The notes below the pieces were generated by a model. It was given only the letters and a program-made list of their open reading frames with translations, searched no databases and was not told the origin of the DNA. A program made the translations under genes and the position numbers. From JBDWFY01 sp039976075 (GTDB lineage: Bacteria; Pseudomonadota; Alphaproteobacteria; Rhizobiales; Stappiaceae): a DNA stretch of 64,000 nucleotides. Location: NCBI GenBank assembly GCA_039976075.1, contig JBDWFY010000022.1:496001-560000 (forward strand). Direction: 5' to 3'. This document shows positions 1 to 8,480 of the stretch, piece by piece (positions within the stretch are counted from its first letter, which is position 1; the number at the start of each line of letters is the position of its first letter).

Positions 1-309
1 CGTTTTCGGATATCCGCTCGAACCGCTGCTTTCGAGACCTGATTGAGAACTGCGAACTTCTGACTTGCGGCGTAAAGCTGCCATTGAGATCAGACGCGGC
101 GAAATGGTGCTTCGTCCGCATTGTAGCCGCGGCTCAGGCGCACATCAAGAATTCACTTCCCACCCGAAGTATCTACTGTTGTACCAGGTCGGATGGCCGT
201 TGTGGGCGCAACGTGCCTTTTTTTGCAGGAATTTGCCTTTGTATGACTGGAGTGGAGGAGGTGCCATCTCACCGTTTTGGTTGAACCGAGCAATATCAGC
301 AGGATCTTT
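1..309. other. Window edge, no gene supported
   Basis: I see no convincing gene here. The open frames have no ribosome binding site and their translations resemble no family I know. The stretch lies downstream of the Lrp gene, which reads leftward into it. A short T run at 220-226 has no clear stem in front of it. Confidence 0.4.
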
Positions 310-780
310 CTATGGTGTCCGTGCCATCCCGGTTTTGACGCGCCGCAGCGGGATCGAGGACTCGATGGATGCCACACCCTGTAGCTTGGTCAGCCTGCCA
401 ACCAGAAACTGCTCAAACTCCTTCAAGCCCGTTGTTGCAATTCTCAGCAGATAGTCGCGGTTTCCCGTCATCAACCAGCACTCGACAACTTCGGGGAATT
501 CGGCAATTGCCGCCTCAAACCGCGCAAGGGCGTCGTCCACCTGTTTGTCCAACTGCACCGAAACAAAAACCGAAACATCATAGCCCAGGGCGGCCTCATC
601 GATGAGCGCGCTATAACCTGTGATAACCCCTGCGTTTTCCAGATTTCGGATGCGACGTGACACTGGTGTCGGGCTCAACCCGACCAGTTCGCTCAGATCA
701 TTGACCGAAATTCTGCCGTCCTGTTGCAAGGCGCGCAGTATTTTTATGTCAAAATCGTCAATCTTAGAGATTTTGGCCAT
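310..780 (-). CDS. Lrp/AsnC family transcriptional regulator
   Basis: This 156-residue protein has the length and layout of Lrp/AsnC regulators. An N-terminal AsnC-type helix-turn-helix spans about residues 8-60, with the recognition-helix motif LSPTPVSRRIRNLE. A C-terminal RAM/ACT-like ligand-binding domain follows, with the typical stretch VVECWLMTGNRDYLLRI. The gene is divergent from the E1-like enzyme gene at 951, with an AT-rich spacer between them, so it probably controls that neighbour in response to an amino acid or 2-oxo acid. In Pseudomonas putida the mde locus pairs an Lrp-type regulator (MdeR) with an E1-like enzyme (MdeB); the resemblance in layout is an inference. The family call is firm, the ligand unknown. 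Confidence 0.93.
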   Translation of the reverse strand: MAKISKIDDFDIKILRALQQDGRISVNDLSELVGLSPTPVSRRIRNLENAGVITGYSALIDEAALGYDVSVFVSVQLDKQVDDALARFEAAIAEFPEVVECWLMTGNRDYLLRIATTGLKEFEQFLVGRLTKLQGVASIESSIPLRRVKTGMARTP

Positions 781-788
781 GAATTACC

Positions 789-800
789 TAAATTAATTTA
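789..800. promoter_or_regulatory. AT-rich palindrome in the Lrp/E1 divergent spacer
   Basis: TAAATTAATTTA is a perfect 12-bp palindrome, 9 bp before the Lrp start codon, inside a strongly AT-rich spacer (781-835). Lrp-family proteins bind AT-rich imperfect palindromes and usually autoregulate. The site is therefore a reasonable operator for repressing lrp and controlling the divergent gene. The palindrome is seen; the binding is inferred. Confidence 0.4.
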
Positions 801-950
801 AATTACTCCAATTTATGAATAAAAATTAGCTGATAACGCAAGGAAGCGCCAGTGATCTTTGCCCTATAGTGTCACCAGAGACTTTCCGATTTGCGGGCAG
901 GCGCTCCTATTGCCTGTTTTTCGGCCTCCTATGGCATCAAGGGTCACCTC

Positions 951-3311
951 ATGACGACGAACCACCTGAAAACCATCGAACAACGGCTGCTATGGCTGTC
1001 GCACTGGATGATCCACAACGCGAACCATGTTCGGCCCAAGACCGAAGGCATCAAAGTCGGTGGTCATCAGGCGTCGTCGGCTTCAATGGTGTCGATCATG
1101 ACCGCGCTGTACTTTTCCGCGCTACGGCCTGAAGACCGGGTGGCGGTCAAGCCGCATGCAAGCCCGGTATTCCATGCAATCCAGTATCTTATGGGCAATC
1201 AAACGCGCGAGAAGATGGAAAACTTCCGTGGCTATGGCGGCGTACAGTCCTATCCCTCGCGCACCAAGGACATTGATGATGTGGATTTCTCCACCGGCTC
1301 CGTGGGGCTGGGTGTTGCCATTACCTCTTTTGCCTCAATCGTCCAGGATTACATTGAAGCCAAATCCTGGGGACAGGATCAACAACTGGGGCGGATGATC
1401 GCGCTTGTTGGGGATGCGGAACTGGACGAGGGTAACATCTATGAAGCCCTGCAAGAGGGGTGGAAAAACGATCTGCGCAACTGCTGGTGGATCATCGACT
1501 ATAACCGCCAGTCGCTTGACGGCGTTGTGCGAGAAGGACTGTTCCAACGGGTGGAGCAGATCTTTGACGCCTTTGGTTGGGATGTTGTGCGCGTGAAGTA
1601 TGGCCGTCTGCAAAAGGCCGCTTTTGCCCGCCCCGGCGGGGAAAAGCTGCGCAAGTGGATCGACAGCTGCCCCAACCAGCTTTACTCGGCCCTGACATTT
1701 ATGGGTGGCGCTGTTTGGCGTGAACGTCTGATGGAAACGCTGGGCGATCAGGGCGAGGTGACCGCGCTGATCGACTCCTTCAGCGACGATGAACTGGCTG
1801 AGCTGATGGAGAACCTCGGTGGTAACTGCGTTGAAACCATGGCCGAAACGTTTGACAATATCGACCATGATCGCCCGGTTTGCATTCTGGCCTACACCAT
1901 CAAGGGGTGGGGCACGCCAATTGCCGGGCACAAGGACAATCACGGCGGGCTGATGAACAAGTCCCAGATGGCATCCTGGCAGGAACACATGGGGGTGGCC
2001 GAGGGGCAGGAGTGGGAAAAGTTTGCGACGGTTGCCGATAGCAAGGCGCTTCAGGCATTTCTGGACAAAGCCTCGTTTTTCACCAAAGGCACCCGGCGTT
2101 TTAGCGACGATGTCATTGGAGTACCGTCCATCAATATCAGCGTGCACCGCGAGATTTCAACGCAGATGGGCTTCGGCAAAATTCTGGACGACCTGTCCAA
2201 GGGCGACAGCAAGCTTGCGGAACGTATCGTCACCACGTCGCCCGATGTGACCGGCACCACGAACCTTGGCCCGTGGGTAAACCGGCGTAAGCTGTTTGCC
2301 CGCGATCATCAGGAAGACACGTTCAAAAAGGAAAACATCCCGTCGACTGCGAAGTGGGAGTTTGCGCCTGAGGGTCAGCACATCGAACTGGGCATCGCCG
2401 AGATGAACCTGTTTCTGTTGCTTGGCGCGGCGGGCCTGTCACATTCGCTGTTTGGCAAGCGGTTGCTGCCCATCGGTACGGTGTATGACCCGTTTGTGAC
2501 CCGCGGCCTCGATGCGCTCAACTACGCCTGCTATCAGGACGCGCGGTTCATGATTGTAGGCACGCCCTCGGGCATCACGCTGGCACCGGAAGGCGGGGCC
2601 CACCAATCCATCGGATCACCCCTGATCGGCATGTCGCAGGATGGACTGGCCGCTTTCGAACCCGCCTTTGTTGATGAGTTGGCAGTGATCATGGAGTGGG
2701 CCTTTGCCTATATGCAAAAGGACGGCGAGGGCGACCCGGATGAACGCACATGGCTGCGCGATGAAATTGGCGGATCAGTGTATCTGAGGCTGACCACCAA
2801 CCCGATCGGGCAACCGGGAAAGCGTGTGGATGATGCCTTTGTCCAAGGGGCGATTGACGGCGGCTATTGGTTGCGCAATCCTGGCGCCAATTGTGATGTT
2901 GTCATTGCCTATCAGGGTGCGGTCGCCCCCGAGGCCATCAAGGCTGCGGGTATGATTGGCGAAGGGCGACGTGACGTTGGCGTGCTTGCGGTGACATCGG
3001 CTGATCGTCTGAACGCTGGATGGACAGCAGCCCAGCGGGCACGGTCCCGTGGCAACGGAAGTGCTGAGGGACATGTCGAAGTCCTGCTGAAGGACTTGCC
3101 GCCCCATTGCCGGATCATCTCGGTGATCGACGGCCATCCGGCGACTTTGTCCTGGCTTGGCTCTGTTCATGGTCACCAGACGATCTCACTGGGAGTAGAG
3201 CATTTTGGCCAAACCGGCACAATTGCTGATCTCTATCGGCACTACGGGATCGATGCCGAGGGCATTGTCGAGAAGGTGAACGGGCTGACGGCGGGTCGGT
3301 GGGTTCATTAA
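951..3311 (+). CDS. Pyruvate dehydrogenase E1 / transketolase-like thiamine diphosphate enzyme
   Basis: The start is placed at the ATG at 951 (MTTNHLK), giving 786 residues; an in-frame start at 891 lacks support. The protein resembles homodimeric E1 components of 2-oxo acid dehydrogenases (AceE/MdeB type). Its thiamine diphosphate and Mg motif begins GDAELDEGN and continues to an Asn-Arg-Gln segment (IIDYNRQSLDG). The central pyrimidine-binding domain carries HIELGIAEMNLF. At about 786 residues it is shorter than E. coli AceE (887). No E2 acyltransferase or E3 lipoamide dehydrogenase gene lies in the window, so it would have to borrow them or act alone. The adjacent divergent Lrp gene recalls the mdeR-mdeB pair for 2-oxobutanoate. 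Substrate is uncertain. Confidence 0.85.
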   Translation: MTTNHLKTIEQRLLWLSHWMIHNANHVRPKTEGIKVGGHQASSASMVSIMTALYFSALRPEDRVAVKPHASPVFHAIQYLMGNQTREKMENFRGYGGVQSYPSRTKDIDDVDFSTGSVGLGVAITSFASIVQDYIEAKSWGQDQQLGRMIALVGDAELDEGNIYEALQEGWKNDLRNCWWIIDYNRQSLDGVVREGLFQRVEQIFDAFGWDVVRVKYGRLQKAAFARPGGEKLRKWIDSCPNQLYSALTFMGGAVWRERLMETLGDQGEVTALIDSFSDDELAELMENLGGNCVETMAETFDNIDHDRPVCILAYTIKGWGTPIAGHKDNHGGLMNKSQMASWQEHMGVAEGQEWEKFATVADSKALQAFLDKASFFTKGTRRFSDDVIGVPSINISVHREISTQMGFGKILDDLSKGDSKLAERIVTTSPDVTGTTNLGPWVNRRKLFARDHQEDTFKKENIPSTAKWEFAPEGQHIELGIAEMNLFLLLGAAGLSHSLFGKRLLPIGTVYDPFVTRGLDALNYACYQDARFMIVGTPSGITLAPEGGAHQSIGSPLIGMSQDGLAAFEPAFVDELAVIMEWAFAYMQKDGEGDPDERTWLRDEIGGSVYLRLTTNPIGQPGKRVDDAFVQGAIDGGYWLRNPGANCDVVIAYQGAVAPEAIKAAGMIGEGRRDVGVLAVTSADRLNAGWTAAQRARSRGNGSAEGHVEVLLKDLPPHCRIISVIDGHPATLSWLGSVHGHQTISLGVEHFGQTGTIADLYRHYGIDAEGIVEKVNGLTAGRWVH

Positions 3312-3430
3312 GGCGAGGCGGAGCCGCCATTGATGATCGGAATGGTCAAGCTGGCGCTGGGGGCTGGTGGGTGTACAGCTCAGGTGCCAAATTGATTGTG
3401 TCAATACAGACGCCAGCGCGCGTTCGGACA

Positions 3431-4483
3431 TCAATCGAATGTCATGCCAAGAATGTTCTCTTTCGTTATGATTTCTACAGGAAGGATTGGGAATTCAGCT
3501 TGCCTGCTTTCAAGGTCGCTGATCATGGCATTGACTGAAATTTCAGCCGCACGCCGCATATTCTGATGCAAGACATAATCCATGCTCCCCTCCAGTAAAT
3601 AGCTTTGGGTCTTGGCTGTTAGATTGTGGCCGATCAGTTTGACCTCCCCTGCAACTCCCTTTTCATGCAGAGCTTTGACAATGCCTTCATTGCCACCGCC
3701 AACGCTATATATCCCGACCAGATCGGCACGATTTTCAACGAGATGGCACGTGGCCAAATAGTTGCCCTGAATATCGTCAAGGGCGGTAATGGTTTCGGCA
3801 ACGGCAAGGTGTGCAAAGTCCATTCGGACCACCGCTCTGAATCCCATCTCCCGATTTTCGTGGCTTCGATAATACTCGCCCCCGGAAATGATTGCGACCA
3901 ACCCCGGTGACTGACACAGTCGCCCCATCAACAGACCGGCGGTTCTGCCGGCTGCCCTTGTGTCCGTTCCGACGAACCCAATCACCGCCGAATTGGCCAG
4001 GCTGGATATGAGGGAAAGACACGGTATCTTGCGTACCTTGAGGTAATCCACTGCATCGCGGACGCGTTGATCTTCCAGTGCCTGAAATGCGACAGCATCA
4101 ATGCCCTGGCCTTCGCAGGCGCGCAGTTTGCGCGCAAGCGCTGCTGGTTCCATTTTTTTTGTGAACACGCATTCGATGGTCGCATTTCCGCGTGCACCAA
4201 ACTCCTGAAAACAGCGGGCCAGATATTCAGTTGAGGGTCCCGCTTCGCCGGGCAAAAACACCTTCAGGCGCCACGGTTTGTTTCGTTCGGTATGGACCGC
4301 TCCGGATTCAATCGCTGTTTTTGCCTGAAGCACTCTTTGTCGTGTGGAATCCCGAACCGGTGCCCGTGCATTTAAGACGCGATCAACCGTCGCCGTGCCG
4401 ACTCCGGCGAGTCGGGCAATGTCGGCTAGGCGGGCGCGACCAGAAATTGGTTGAGTAGTTTGGTTGGGTGTTTTTTCTATCAT
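3431..4483 (-). CDS. LacI family transcriptional regulator
   Basis: A 350-residue LacI-type repressor. The N-terminal helix-turn-helix lies at about residues 18-40 (DIARLAGVGTATVDRVLNAR). A periplasmic-binding-protein-like effector domain fills the rest, with a ribose-binding-protein-like segment AVAFQALEDQRVRDAVDYL. The TATVDRVLN variant of the recognition helix is common in LacI proteins tied to sugar or sugar-acid operons. The gene is divergent from the TRAP transporter operon, and three phased repeats lie in the spacer, so it very likely represses that operon and releases on binding the transported substrate or a metabolite of it. The effector is unknown. Confidence 0.92.
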   Translation of the reverse strand: MIEKTPNQTTQPISGRARLADIARLAGVGTATVDRVLNARAPVRDSTRQRVLQAKTAIESGAVHTERNKPWRLKVFLPGEAGPSTEYLARCFQEFGARGNATIECVFTKKMEPAALARKLRACEGQGIDAVAFQALEDQRVRDAVDYLKVRKIPCLSLISSLANSAVIGFVGTDTRAAGRTAGLLMGRLCQSPGLVAIISGGEYYRSHENREMGFRAVVRMDFAHLAVAETITALDDIQGNYLATCHLVENRADLVGIYSVGGGNEGIVKALHEKGVAGEVKLIGHNLTAKTQSYLLEGSMDYVLHQNMRRAAEISVNAMISDLESRQAEFPILPVEIITKENILGMTFD

Positions 4484-4536
4484 TTTTTATCATTATGCAT
4501 CAAAATTTGTAATTGCAAGTATCATTTGGCATCTGT

Positions 4537-4569
4537 TTTGATATCTCTTTGATATTTCCTTGATAAAAA
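4537..4569 (+). promoter_or_regulatory. Three 11-bp phased direct repeats upstream of the TRAP operon
   Basis: TTTGATATCTC, TTTGATATTTC and CTTGATAAAAA follow each other with an exact 11-bp period, about one helical turn, ending 52 bp before the DctP start. Related TGATA/TGATG elements occur on the opposite strand between 4484 and 4506, next to the LacI gene start. The arrangement suggests several copies of a regulator bound on one face of the DNA, or an overlap with promoter elements. It differs from the usual single LacI palindrome. The repeats are seen directly; the bound protein is unknown. Confidence 0.55.
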
Positions 4570-4621
4570 CTCGAACCTGTCTGAATGGTCCTCTCCACTG
4601 TTTTAACTCTGGGAGGAAACC

Positions 4622-5617
4622 ATGAAACTAAGACTCTCTTTTGCAGGGGCCGTAGCCGGCGCCATGGTCGCAGCAACAAGCGTATCGGCAGCTGATTTTA
4701 CATTCAAATACGGGAACGAACAGCCGGAAACGTCCATCCGCTCTCAATCCATGATCTTCTTTGAGACCGAGCTGGAAAAGCGGTCTGACGGTCGCATCGA
4801 CGTTGAAAATTTCTTCGGCGGAGCGCTCGGAAACGAGCGTGAAATGATGGATCAGGTGACCGCTGGATTGCTGCAGGGCACGCGTGGTGGTTTTTTTGCT
4901 GATGCAAGTGGCGCATTCAACCTATATCAACTGCCGTTTCTTGTCGCGAACTGGGACGAAATGCAGTGCCTTGTCGGTAGCGACTTTACCAAGGGTATCG
5001 AGGCGCGTGCCGAGGCGAACGGATATCACATCCCGGCCACGGGCATCAGCCAGGGTTTCCGGGCCTATACCAACAACGTGCGCCCGATCACTGAACTCGC
5101 AGATCTGGCAGGATTGAAAATCCGAGAGCCTCAGTCCGACCTGATGATTGCCACCGGAACGGCTCTTGGTTCTGTTCCAATTGCCATGCCGTTTTCTGAA
5201 ACCTATCAGGCCTTCCAGCAAGGTGTTATCGACGGGCAACATAATCCGCCGCAAAACATCTGGGACTTCAAGGTTCACGAAGTTCAGAAATACATGACTC
5301 TCACAAATCACATGACCGGTCCCGATCCGCTGATTGTCAGCAAGGCCTGGTATGATGGCCTGCCTGCAGATCTCCAGGCTATCTTTGACGAGGTCGCGGT
5401 TGAGGCTCTGGCGAAATCCGACAGCCTTTATCGTGAAGCCGAAAACAAGGTGATTGAGGCCATGAAAGAGTTCGTGGAGATCAACACATTGGAAGCGGCG
5501 GCCTTGGCTGGATTCCAGGAAGCCGTTGGCCCGGTTTACGCCCAGATGATCGATGCAGGTCACTTTACGCAAAGTGATATCGATGCAGCGCGCGCTGCAG
5601 CCCAATCCTGTAATTGA
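4622..5617 (+). CDS. TRAP transporter substrate-binding protein (DctP family)
   Basis: The 331-residue product starts with a Sec signal peptide of about 23 residues ending SVSA-AD, and is thus periplasmic. The fold is that of DctP receptors: the segment LKIREPQSDLM holds the conserved Arg that grips a substrate carboxylate, followed by the hallmark QGVIDGQHNP. The start is fixed by a strong ribosome binding site, GGGAGGAAACC, directly before the ATG. It is the first gene of an operon with both TRAP permease subunits, a dehydrogenase and an isomerase. This points to a sugar acid or similar carboxylated substrate, though the identity cannot be read from sequence alone. Confidence 0.95.
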   Translation: MKLRLSFAGAVAGAMVAATSVSAADFTFKYGNEQPETSIRSQSMIFFETELEKRSDGRIDVENFFGGALGNEREMMDQVTAGLLQGTRGGFFADASGAFNLYQLPFLVANWDEMQCLVGSDFTKGIEARAEANGYHIPATGISQGFRAYTNNVRPITELADLAGLKIREPQSDLMIATGTALGSVPIAMPFSETYQAFQQGVIDGQHNPPQNIWDFKVHEVQKYMTLTNHMTGPDPLIVSKAWYDGLPADLQAIFDEVAVEALAKSDSLYREAENKVIEAMKEFVEINTLEAAALAGFQEAVGPVYAQMIDAGHFTQSDIDAARAAAQSCN

Positions 5618-5679
5618 TCAATGATTGGCCGGGTTCTCTCTTCTCCCTTGAACCCGGTCAATTCCTGCGAGCTGCGGTT

Positions 5680-6183
5680 ATGGAAAAACTTGAAATTTTG
5701 AACCGGGCGATGACCATCATTCTTGAAAAGATCATGCTCGCGCTTTTTGGGATATTTTTGGTGATCGTCTGCACCAAGGTCATCCTGCGCCCCTTCGACA
5801 CAGCAATCTACGGTGTGGACGAACTGGTAAAAATTGCCTTCCTGACCGCGAGCGCCATCGGTGGCGCTGTGGCCATATCCAGACGTGAGCACATCGCGAT
5901 TACAGTCTTCATCGACCTGCTGCCAGGCGCCGTCAAAATCGGATTTTACATTCTTGGCCTTGCACTCGTCGCCGGAATCAACGGGCTGCTCGTCTACCTT
6001 TCAATCGATTGGATCGCCGGCCCCGGCAAGAACCTGTGGCAACCTTTTGGAATGCGTCAATCGTATGTTTTCGCAGTCGTTCCAATCGCCTGCTCATTGT
6101 CTGTCGTGTTCTGCATCGTGAAAATTGTGCTGACGCTTGGCGGGCGCGAAAGCACTGACATCCTTTGGATGCCTGAGGACTGA
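5680..6183 (+). CDS. TRAP transporter small permease subunit (DctQ family)
   Basis: A membrane protein of about 167 residues with four predicted transmembrane segments, the usual layout for DctQ subunits. The ATG at 5680 (MEKLEILNRAMTII) is preferred; a TTG at 5614 overlapping the end of dctP would add 22 residues of no recognisable character. Segments such as AISRREHIAITVFIDLLP match the cytoplasmic loop region of the family. The stop codon is one base away from the start of the large subunit, consistent with coupled translation. It forms the small membrane part of a Na+- or H+-driven TRAP importer. Confidence 0.9.
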   Translation: MEKLEILNRAMTIILEKIMLALFGIFLVIVCTKVILRPFDTAIYGVDELVKIAFLTASAIGGAVAISRREHIAITVFIDLLPGAVKIGFYILGLALVAGINGLLVYLSIDWIAGPGKNLWQPFGMRQSYVFAVVPIACSLSVVFCIVKIVLTLGGRESTDILWMPED

Positions 6184-6184
6184 G

Positions 6185-7459
6185 ATGCTCATATTACTCG
6201 TCAGCCTTGCGGTCCTGCTCCTCATCGGTGTGCCTGTCGCCTATGCTCTGGGCCTTGCCTCGGTTGCGTATTTCATGATCGAAGCCCCTGCTGCGATGGG
6301 CTTTGTCGTGCAACGCTTCTTTGCGGGCATCAACAATTATCCGCTGGTTTCGTTACCCTTCTTCATTCTTATGGGGCTGGTGATGAACTCGGGTGGTATC
6401 ACCCGACGGTTGCTGGATTTGTCGATGTTCTTTGTGGGCCGGTTCAAGGGTGGGCTTGGTCACGTCAATGTGGTCGCGTCGATGATCTTTGGCGGCATCT
6501 CAGGCTCTTCCGCTTCTGACACAGCCTCAATCGGTGCTGTGTTGATCCCCGAAATGGAAAAGCGCGGCTATCCCAAAGAGGTTGCCGCAGGCATCACCGT
6601 TGCCTCCTCGACAATGGGAATGATCATCCCACCCTCCGTGCCGATGATCATCTATGCAATCGCTGCAGAGGAATCGATTGGCCAGCTATTTTTAGGCGGC
6701 ATCATTCCCGGTATCATGGTTGGCTTGATGCAGATGATGATTGTCTGGTACATCGCGCGGCGCAACAATTTCCCGACCGAAGATGTTCCTTTCACCATTG
6801 CCACTGCATGGCGCGAGACAAAGCGATCCGCACCCGTTGTGATCATGCCGGTCATGATTGTTGGATCAGTTGTATTTGGCTTTGTCACGCCGACAGAAAC
6901 TGCAGGTGCCGCGGTGTTTTATGGTCTGGTCATCGGCTTCTTCCTTGTCAGGCTGAGCGTGATCAAGGATCTGCCGAACGCCATGCGCCAGGCCATCATC
7001 ATGTCGGCAAAAATCATGATGATCATCGCCTTCAGTCAGGTCTTTATCACTGTTTTGGCGTTGGAACGCGTGCCGAACCAGATCGCGGATTTCGTCGAAG
7101 GATTGGGCTTGGGGCCGACGACGTTTATCCTGCTGACGGCATTGCTGATCCTGATCTCAGGTACCTTCATCGACGTCAGCCCGGCGATCCTGTTGATGAC
7201 GCCCGTGCTGTTGCCGGTTGCTGAGAAACTTGGCATCTCCGGCGTGCATTTCGGCGTGGTCATGATCTCTGGCCTTGCCGTGGGGGCTTGTACGCCACCT
7301 GTTGGAAATTGCCTGAATGTTTGTGCCGCGATTTCGCGGTTAAGTATCGGCAGAATATTCCTTGGCGCTGCCCCCTTCTTGTTAGCCAATGTGTTGGTTC
7401 TGATCTTGATCTGCATATTCCCGCAATTGGTTCTGTGGATTCCGAACCAGGTCTTCTAG
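6185..7459 (+). CDS. TRAP transporter large permease subunit (DctM family)
   Basis: This 424-residue hydrophobic protein has the roughly twelve membrane segments and family motifs of DctM, including FGGISGSSASDTASIG and the MIIPPSVPMIIY stretch. The start at 6185 lies one base after the small-subunit stop. A longer frame from 6137 would overlap the small subunit and is rejected. With the receptor at 4622 and the small subunit it completes a secondary importer that uses an ion gradient. The next gene, 115 bases downstream, is a dehydrogenase read in the same direction. Confidence 0.95.
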   Translation: MLILLVSLAVLLLIGVPVAYALGLASVAYFMIEAPAAMGFVVQRFFAGINNYPLVSLPFFILMGLVMNSGGITRRLLDLSMFFVGRFKGGLGHVNVVASMIFGGISGSSASDTASIGAVLIPEMEKRGYPKEVAAGITVASSTMGMIIPPSVPMIIYAIAAEESIGQLFLGGIIPGIMVGLMQMMIVWYIARRNNFPTEDVPFTIATAWRETKRSAPVVIMPVMIVGSVVFGFVTPTETAGAAVFYGLVIGFFLVRLSVIKDLPNAMRQAIIMSAKIMMIIAFSQVFITVLALERVPNQIADFVEGLGLGPTTFILLTALLILISGTFIDVSPAILLMTPVLLPVAEKLGISGVHFGVVMISGLAVGACTPPVGNCLNVCAAISRLSIGRIFLGAAPFLLANVLVLILICIFPQLVLWIPNQVF

Positions 7460-7574
7460 GCGACAAGGGTCGGATTTAGCCAGCCTGACGCGGGTGCGTC
7501 GAAACCCTGCTTCCTCCTCCATTTTGGAGGACATTCAAACCTCTAACGACAGTCAGAAAAAGGAAGACAACATC

Positions 7575-8465
7575 ATGCGACGTGCAGGTGTCATAGGATT
7601 GGGCGATATGGGCAGTGGACTGGCCAAGAACCTGATCGCAAACGGGTTCCAGACCACGGGGCTGGATCTGAGTGAAAAACGAATGAAAGTCTTTGTCGGT
7701 ATGGGCGGCCACGCAGGCAACTCAGTTGCTGAAGTCGGTGCTGCCTCCGACACTGTCTTTGTGATGGTGATGAACGGGAATCAGGCCAAGGCTGTGATTT
7801 TGGGCGCGGACGGATTGGTCAGCCACATGGCCCCAGGCGGCACAGTTATTCTGACCGCAACCATTAAACCTTCTGAAGCGAAAGAGATCGGCGCGGGTCT
7901 GGAAGGATCGGGCATTGATCTGATCGACAGCCCGGTTTCGGGCGGGTTCCCCGGTGCCCAGAGCGGGACACTGACAATGATGGCAGCCGGTGCGCCGTCT
8001 GTGCTGGATGACAACAAACCGGTGATGGACGCGGTTTCCAAAACTATCCACCGGGTTGGCGAACGCGCGGGCGATGGACAAGTGATGAAGTCCTGTTTGC
8101 AGACCCTGATCGGTTCGATCTTTGGCGCGACCTTCGAGGCCGCCGCGCTGGCGGCAAAAGCAGGTGTATCCGGTCAGTCGCTGTTCGACGTTTTCTCAAC
8201 GTCCGGTGCAGGGTGTGGTGTCGCCAATACGGCGCTTGAAAACATCATAGACCGTAAGTTTGAGGGCACAGGGTCCGGCATTGGCACAATGCACAAAGAC
8301 CTGACGATCGCGCTTGATATGGCCGAGGAAATGGGAGCACCGCTGTATATGGCGTCGACAGCCATGCAGATTTTCCATCAGGGAAAATCGAAGTACCCGA
8401 AAGGCGACAACTGGGTCTGTACGCGCATTATGGAAGATACTCTCGGCGCCGAGCTGCATCGTTAA
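7575..8465 (+). CDS. NAD(P)-dependent oxidoreductase, 3-hydroxyisobutyrate dehydrogenase family
   Basis: A 296-residue enzyme starting MRRAGVIGLGDMGSGLAKNL, the Rossmann glycine-rich motif of beta-hydroxyacid dehydrogenases. The substrate loop SPVSGGFPGAQSGTL and the catalytic Lys (GDGQVMKSCLQTL) are present. The residue four after the Lys is Gln rather than the Asn of classic HIBADH, a variant I associate with L-threonate dehydrogenase-like members. The likely reaction is oxidation of a four- or five-carbon hydroxy acid delivered by the TRAP system. It is followed 15 bases later by a TIM-barrel isomerase gene, a frequent partner in sugar-acid pathways. The substrate is an inference. Confidence 0.9.
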   Translation: MRRAGVIGLGDMGSGLAKNLIANGFQTTGLDLSEKRMKVFVGMGGHAGNSVAEVGAASDTVFVMVMNGNQAKAVILGADGLVSHMAPGGTVILTATIKPSEAKEIGAGLEGSGIDLIDSPVSGGFPGAQSGTLTMMAAGAPSVLDDNKPVMDAVSKTIHRVGERAGDGQVMKSCLQTLIGSIFGATFEAAALAAKAGVSGQSLFDVFSTSGAGCGVANTALENIIDRKFEGTGSGIGTMHKDLTIALDMAEEMGAPLYMASTAMQIFHQGKSKYPKGDNWVCTRIMEDTLGAELHR

Positions 8466-8480
8466 ATGGAGAACTAGGAA

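Noticed and set aside
1335..2147. 270-residue open frame opposite the E1-like gene
   Set aside because: It is antisense to a well-conserved enzyme and its translation has no recognisable motif; such long shadows are common in GC-rich genes.
4922..5605. 227-residue open frame opposite dctP
   Set aside because: Antisense shadow of a clear periplasmic receptor gene; no ribosome binding site.
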